From Sphingobacteriales bacterium (GTDB taxonomy: Bacteria; Bacteroidota; Bacteroidia; Chitinophagales; Chitinophagaceae), in NCBI GenBank assembly GCA_016708305.1, contig JADJGB010000001.1:124001-188000 (forward strand): a stretch of 64,000 nucleotides of DNA. Reading direction: 5' to 3'. Both the position numbers and the translations under genes were made by a program. Shown here piece after piece: positions 61,491-64,000 of the stretch. Under the pieces are notes generated by a model. The model had not been told where the DNA came from. It searched no databases and saw only the letters and a list, made by a program, of their open reading frames with translations. Position 1 is the stretch's first letter. Every line of letters starts with the position of its first letter.

Positions 61491-62382
61491 CACAATTCAG
61501 CAATCACTAAAAAGAGTATCGGGCGCTATTATTGTGGCAATAATAGTTGGTTTTGTAGCTTGCTCAGCTTCAAAAAAGATAGCGATGGAACCGAGATATA
61601 AAATCGGACTAATAGATTTAATGTTGCTAAAACGCCAGAAGTTAAGCGCCATACCTCTTTCCAAAGAATTAGGTGCCGATGGCCTTGAGGTAGATATGGG
61701 AGGCTTGGGACAAAGACCAACTTTTGATAACAAGTTTTTGGTTGATTCTATGAGACAGCAATATTTAGAAACTGCAAAGCGCAATGGGATAGAATTATTT
61801 TCTCTTGCCATGACGGGTTATTACGCTCAGTCATTTTGTGAAAGAGCAGAATGGAAACAATCAATTGAAGATTGTATCAAAACCATGAAGTTAATGAATA
61901 TTAAAATGGCCTTTCTCCCAATGGGAGTACAATGTGATTTAGTACAACACCCTGAGGTAAGAACTGCAGTAGTTTCCAGGCTCAAAGAGGCGGGTGCCAT
62001 GGCTTCAGAAGCCGGAGTGATATTGGCTATTGAAACTTCTCTTTCGGCTGCTGAGGAAGTAAGATTATTAAAGGATATCGCATCTCCTGCCATACAAATC
62101 TATTTTAATTTTTCTAATCCAATAAAAGAGGGAAGAAACCTTTATAAAGAATTGAAGATTCTGGGTAAAAAGAATATTGCTATGATTCATGCAACAAATA
62201 AAGACAGTGTATGGCTGCAGAATGATCGGGAGATTGATATGTATAAGGTAAAAGGGACTTTGGATGATATGGGCTGGAGCGGATGGCTTGTCGTAGAAAG
62301 AAGTAGAGATGCCACCCAACCGAGAAATGTAAAGTATAATTATGGAGCCAATGTGGCGTATCTAAAAAAAGTGTTTCAGTGA
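61471..62382 (+). CDS. Secreted lipoprotein with sugar-isomerase/epimerase TIM barrel
   Basis: The 304-residue product has a lipoprotein-type signal (AIIVAIIVGFVACSASKK, Cys near residue 31). The barrel belongs to the xylose-isomerase-like AP-endonuclease-2 group: YKIGLIDLMLLKR, KELGADGLEVDMGGLGQRP, LAIETSLSAAEEVRLLKD, MIHATNKDSVWLQND and DDMGWSGWLVVERSRD. Glu and His residues typical of the metal site are present. Members of this group with signal peptides occur in Bacteroidota glycan loci; their reactions are mostly unknown (sugar isomerisation, epimerisation or keto-sugar chemistry). ATG at 61471 overlaps the end of the esterase by 20 bases. It is intact and follows directly in the operon. 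Confidence 0.78.
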   Translation: MRLNINNTIQQSLKRVSGAIIVAIIVGFVACSASKKIAMEPRYKIGLIDLMLLKRQKLSAIPLSKELGADGLEVDMGGLGQRPTFDNKFLVDSMRQQYLETAKRNGIELFSLAMTGYYAQSFCERAEWKQSIEDCIKTMKLMNIKMAFLPMGVQCDLVQHPEVRTAVVSRLKEAGAMASEAGVILAIETSLSAAEEVRLLKDIASPAIQIYFNFSNPIKEGRNLYKELKILGKKNIAMIHATNKDSVWLQNDREIDMYKVKGTLDDMGWSGWLVVERSRDATQPRNVKYNYGANVAYLKKVFQ

Positions 62383-62637
62383 GCAGAATAATCGTAAATA
62401 TCTTTAGTTGGATCATTGTCTTTTCAGTTCAAAAATCAGTAAGTCAGATTTATGTATCGCCCGATGGTGATGACCATAGTAATGGAACGATGACTCAACC
62501 TAAAGCAACGCTAAACGGCGCTGTGCTGTACAGATCGCGTTTTGAAAAATTGGATACAGGAACTCAATAATATAAATTTCATATCGGCAAATCGTGAACA
62601 ATCCGATATGACGGTTTGGGTGCCTTTAAAAAGATAA
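62379..62637 (+). pseudogene. Remnant of a secreted beta-helix protein with internal deletion
   Basis: GTG at 62379 overlaps the preceding stop. The product starts with a signal peptide (FSVQKSVSQ) and IYVSPDGDDHSNGTMTQPKA, the entry motif of parallel beta-helix glycosidases and lyases such as those near GH141. The frame ends at 62570 after 63 codons. In another frame NWIQELNNINFISANRE and MTVWVPLKR run to a stop at 62635-62637 and look like the end of a larger protein. Nearly all of the body, normally several hundred residues, is missing. It resembles the GH140 case: both ends present, centre lost. Confidence 0.6.
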
Positions 62638-62641
62638 AATA

Positions 62642-64000
62642 ATGTTACCAACTTTTGAATTACAATCATCTTCCTTGCGTCGCACACTTCAGCTGTGGTG
62701 CATATCCCAGATGATTTTCTTCATTCAGGCTAATGCTCAGTTAGTAGATAAAACGCCGGCGCCTGTTCCTGTTGCTCCTTCGGTATATAATCGAGAACCT
62801 TACGAAGATCAGGCGGTAAGCGGCATTAATCGTGATGCGTCAAGAGCTACTGCTTATTCCTATTCAACCATTGAAGCTGCATTGAGAAATAATCGTGAAG
62901 AAAGCGGTAGGTACCTTTCATTGAATGGTGGCTGGGATTTTGCATTTGCATCAAAACCCGGTGATGAACCCAAAGAGTTTTACAAAACACGTGTAAAAAA
63001 TTGGAAGAAAATTAGTGTGCCTTCCAATTGGGAACTGGAAGGTTATGATAAACCTATTTATAAAAGCGCTGTGTATCCTTTCCGACCGGTAAATCCACCT
63101 TTCGTACCAAGAGATTATAATGGTGTCGGATGTTATCAAAAAACCTTTGTAATTCCGCAAAAATGGAAAGATTTAAATGTTACACTACATTTTGGTGGTG
63201 TGAGCTCGGCATACAAAATATGGTTAAATGGTAAGTTTTTAGGTTATGCAGAGGATAGCTTTTTGCCATCCGAATTTAATATTACACCCTATTTGATTGA
63301 TGGTGAAAATGTTTTGTCGGTATGGGTAATTCGCTGGAGTGATGGCAGTTTTCTGGAAGATCAGGATCAATGGAGATTGAGTGGTATTCACAGAGAAGTG
63401 TATCTGATGGCAGAACCAAAATTTAGAATTGCCGATTTCTTTTATCAAACCAAGTTGGATAAGGAGTATAAAAATGCTACTCTGAGTATCAGGCCGAGAA
63501 TTGAGAACCTTTCTGGAACTGAAATGAAAGGATATGTATTAAAGGCACAGTTGTATGATGAAGGGCAACAGCCCGTATTGAAACAGCCATTATTAAAGAA
63601 CGCTGAGGATATTTTGAATGAAGTACATCCAAGATTAGACCGGATTAAATTTGGACTTTTAGAAACCATCATCCCTAATCCTAAAAAATGGAGTACTGAA
63701 GAACCAAATCGTTATACTTTGCTATTAACTCTTGAAGATAGCGCGGGTAATATTAAGGAAGCCAAATCCTGCAGGGTTGGTTTTAGATCTATTGAATTCA
63801 GAAAGGGGGATAGTAAGTTATTAATAAATGGAAAACTTACCTATCTGTATGGCGTTAACCGGCCAGACCACCACCCAACTAAGGGCAAGGCATTAAGTCG
63901 TGAAGATATTTTTCAGGATATTACAACCATAAAAAAATTTAACTTTAATTGTGTCCGGCTTTCTCATTATCCCAGCGACCCCTATCTATTAGATTTATGT
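62642..64000 (+). CDS. GH2 beta-galactosidase-type enzyme, truncated by the window end
   Basis: Open reading frame without a stop from ATG at 62642 to the right edge (453 codons visible). The N-terminus is unusual: repeat copy C lies 33 bases after the ATG, and the hydrophobic signal core is only CISQMIFFIQANAQLVD. Then come LacZ-type landmarks: SRATAYSYSTIEAALRNNRE, ISVPSNWELEGYDKPIYKS, PFRPVNPPFVP, WSDGSFLEDQDQWRLSGIHR, YLYGVNRPDHHPTKGKALSR and NCVRLSHYPSDPYLLDLC. The motif normally NRHDHHP is NRPDHHP here, with Pro in place of a conserved His. The catalytic Glu residues lie beyond the window. It is distinct from the GH2 enzymes at 25109 and 50820. Confidence 0.88.
   Translation, partial: MLPTFELQSSSLRRTLQLWCISQMIFFIQANAQLVDKTPAPVPVAPSVYNREPYEDQAVSGINRDASRATAYSYSTIEAALRNNREESGRYLSLNGGWDFAFASKPGDEPKEFYKTRVKNWKKISVPSNWELEGYDKPIYKSAVYPFRPVNPPFVPRDYNGVGCYQKTFVIPQKWKDLNVTLHFGGVSSAYKIWLNGKFLGYAEDSFLPSEFNITPYLIDGENVLSVWVIRWSDGSFLEDQDQWRLSGIHREVYLMAEPKFRIADFFYQTKLDKEYKNATLSIRPRIENLSGTEMKGYVLKAQLYDEGQQPVLKQPLLKNAEDILNEVHPRLDRIKFGLLETIIPNPKKWSTEEPNRYTLLLTLEDSAGNIKEAKSCRVGFRSIEFRKGDSKLLINGKLTYLYGVNRPDHHPTKGKALSREDIFQDITTIKKFNFNCVRLSHYPSDPYLLDLC
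62675..62689 (+). repeat. 15-base interspersed repeat, copy C
   Basis: TTGCGTCGCACACTT matches copies A and B at 14 of 15 positions. It lies 33 bases after the ATG of the last GH2 gene and is read in a different frame (LRRTL) from copies A and B. Confidence 0.7.

Overview
This window reads as a stretch of a Bacteroidota chromosome, probably of the Chitinophagaceae/Sphingobacteriales type (the lineage is inference). It is AT-rich and packed with SusC/SusD pairs, with a hybrid two-component regulator, SusE/F-like lipoproteins and many secreted glycosidases. Every recognisable host gene lies on the + strand. The content fits one large pectin and arabinogalactan utilisation region made of three adjoining loci.

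Locus 1 (1-15805): the 3' part of a hybrid two-component sensor/regulator, SusC1/SusD1, GH105, a GH127 beta-L-arabinofuranosidase, a GH27 alpha-galactosidase and a DUF2264 (GH154-like) enzyme. An ISL3-type element (12269-13667, with an 8-bp target duplication) separates the last two. Locus 2 (16014-30879): SusC2/SusD2, DUF4959/DUF5000 and DUF4998/DUF5013 surface lipoproteins, a fibronectin-type lipoprotein with an HELNH motif, a GH2 beta-galactosidase, a BNR_4 propeller (lyase-like) and a second GH105. A His/Arg/Trp-rich secreted protein, a roughly 0.9-kb gap without a convincing gene and an IS630-type element follow (31035-33836). Locus 3 (33857-64000): a LacI-type operator palindrome, DUF3826, SusC3/SusD3, a PL1 pectate lyase, DUF6298, a broken GH140 (apiosidase family), GH43, an uncharacterised Asp-box protein, an MGH1-like enzyme, GH2, a GH78 rhamnosidase, a sialidase-superfamily protein, an SSS transporter, an NAL/DapA-type aldolase, an STN-esterase fusion, a TIM-barrel lipoprotein, a beta-helix remnant and a GH2 that runs off the right edge.

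How they may work together (inference): surface lyases and lipoproteins capture and cut pectin or arabinogalactan chains, and SusC/D pairs import oligosaccharides. Periplasmic GH105, GH2, GH27, GH43, GH78 and GH127 enzymes then strip rhamnose, galactose, arabinose and (unsaturated) uronic acids. The sialidase-like protein, Na+ symporter and aldolase in tandem suggest catabolism of a 2-keto-3-deoxy sugar acid, for which Kdo or Dha of rhamnogalacturonan II is the natural candidate.

A striking property is disruption. About twenty genes carry frameshifts, nearly all one-base changes in homopolymer runs with good coding sequence continuing in the next frame. Four in-frame stops (three genes) and two apparent internal deletions also occur. 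Homopolymer errors in a long-read assembly explain most of these best, but the nonsense codons and deletions could be genuine decay. For frameshifted genes I give one span covering all fragments. I found no tRNA, rRNA or CRISPR array.
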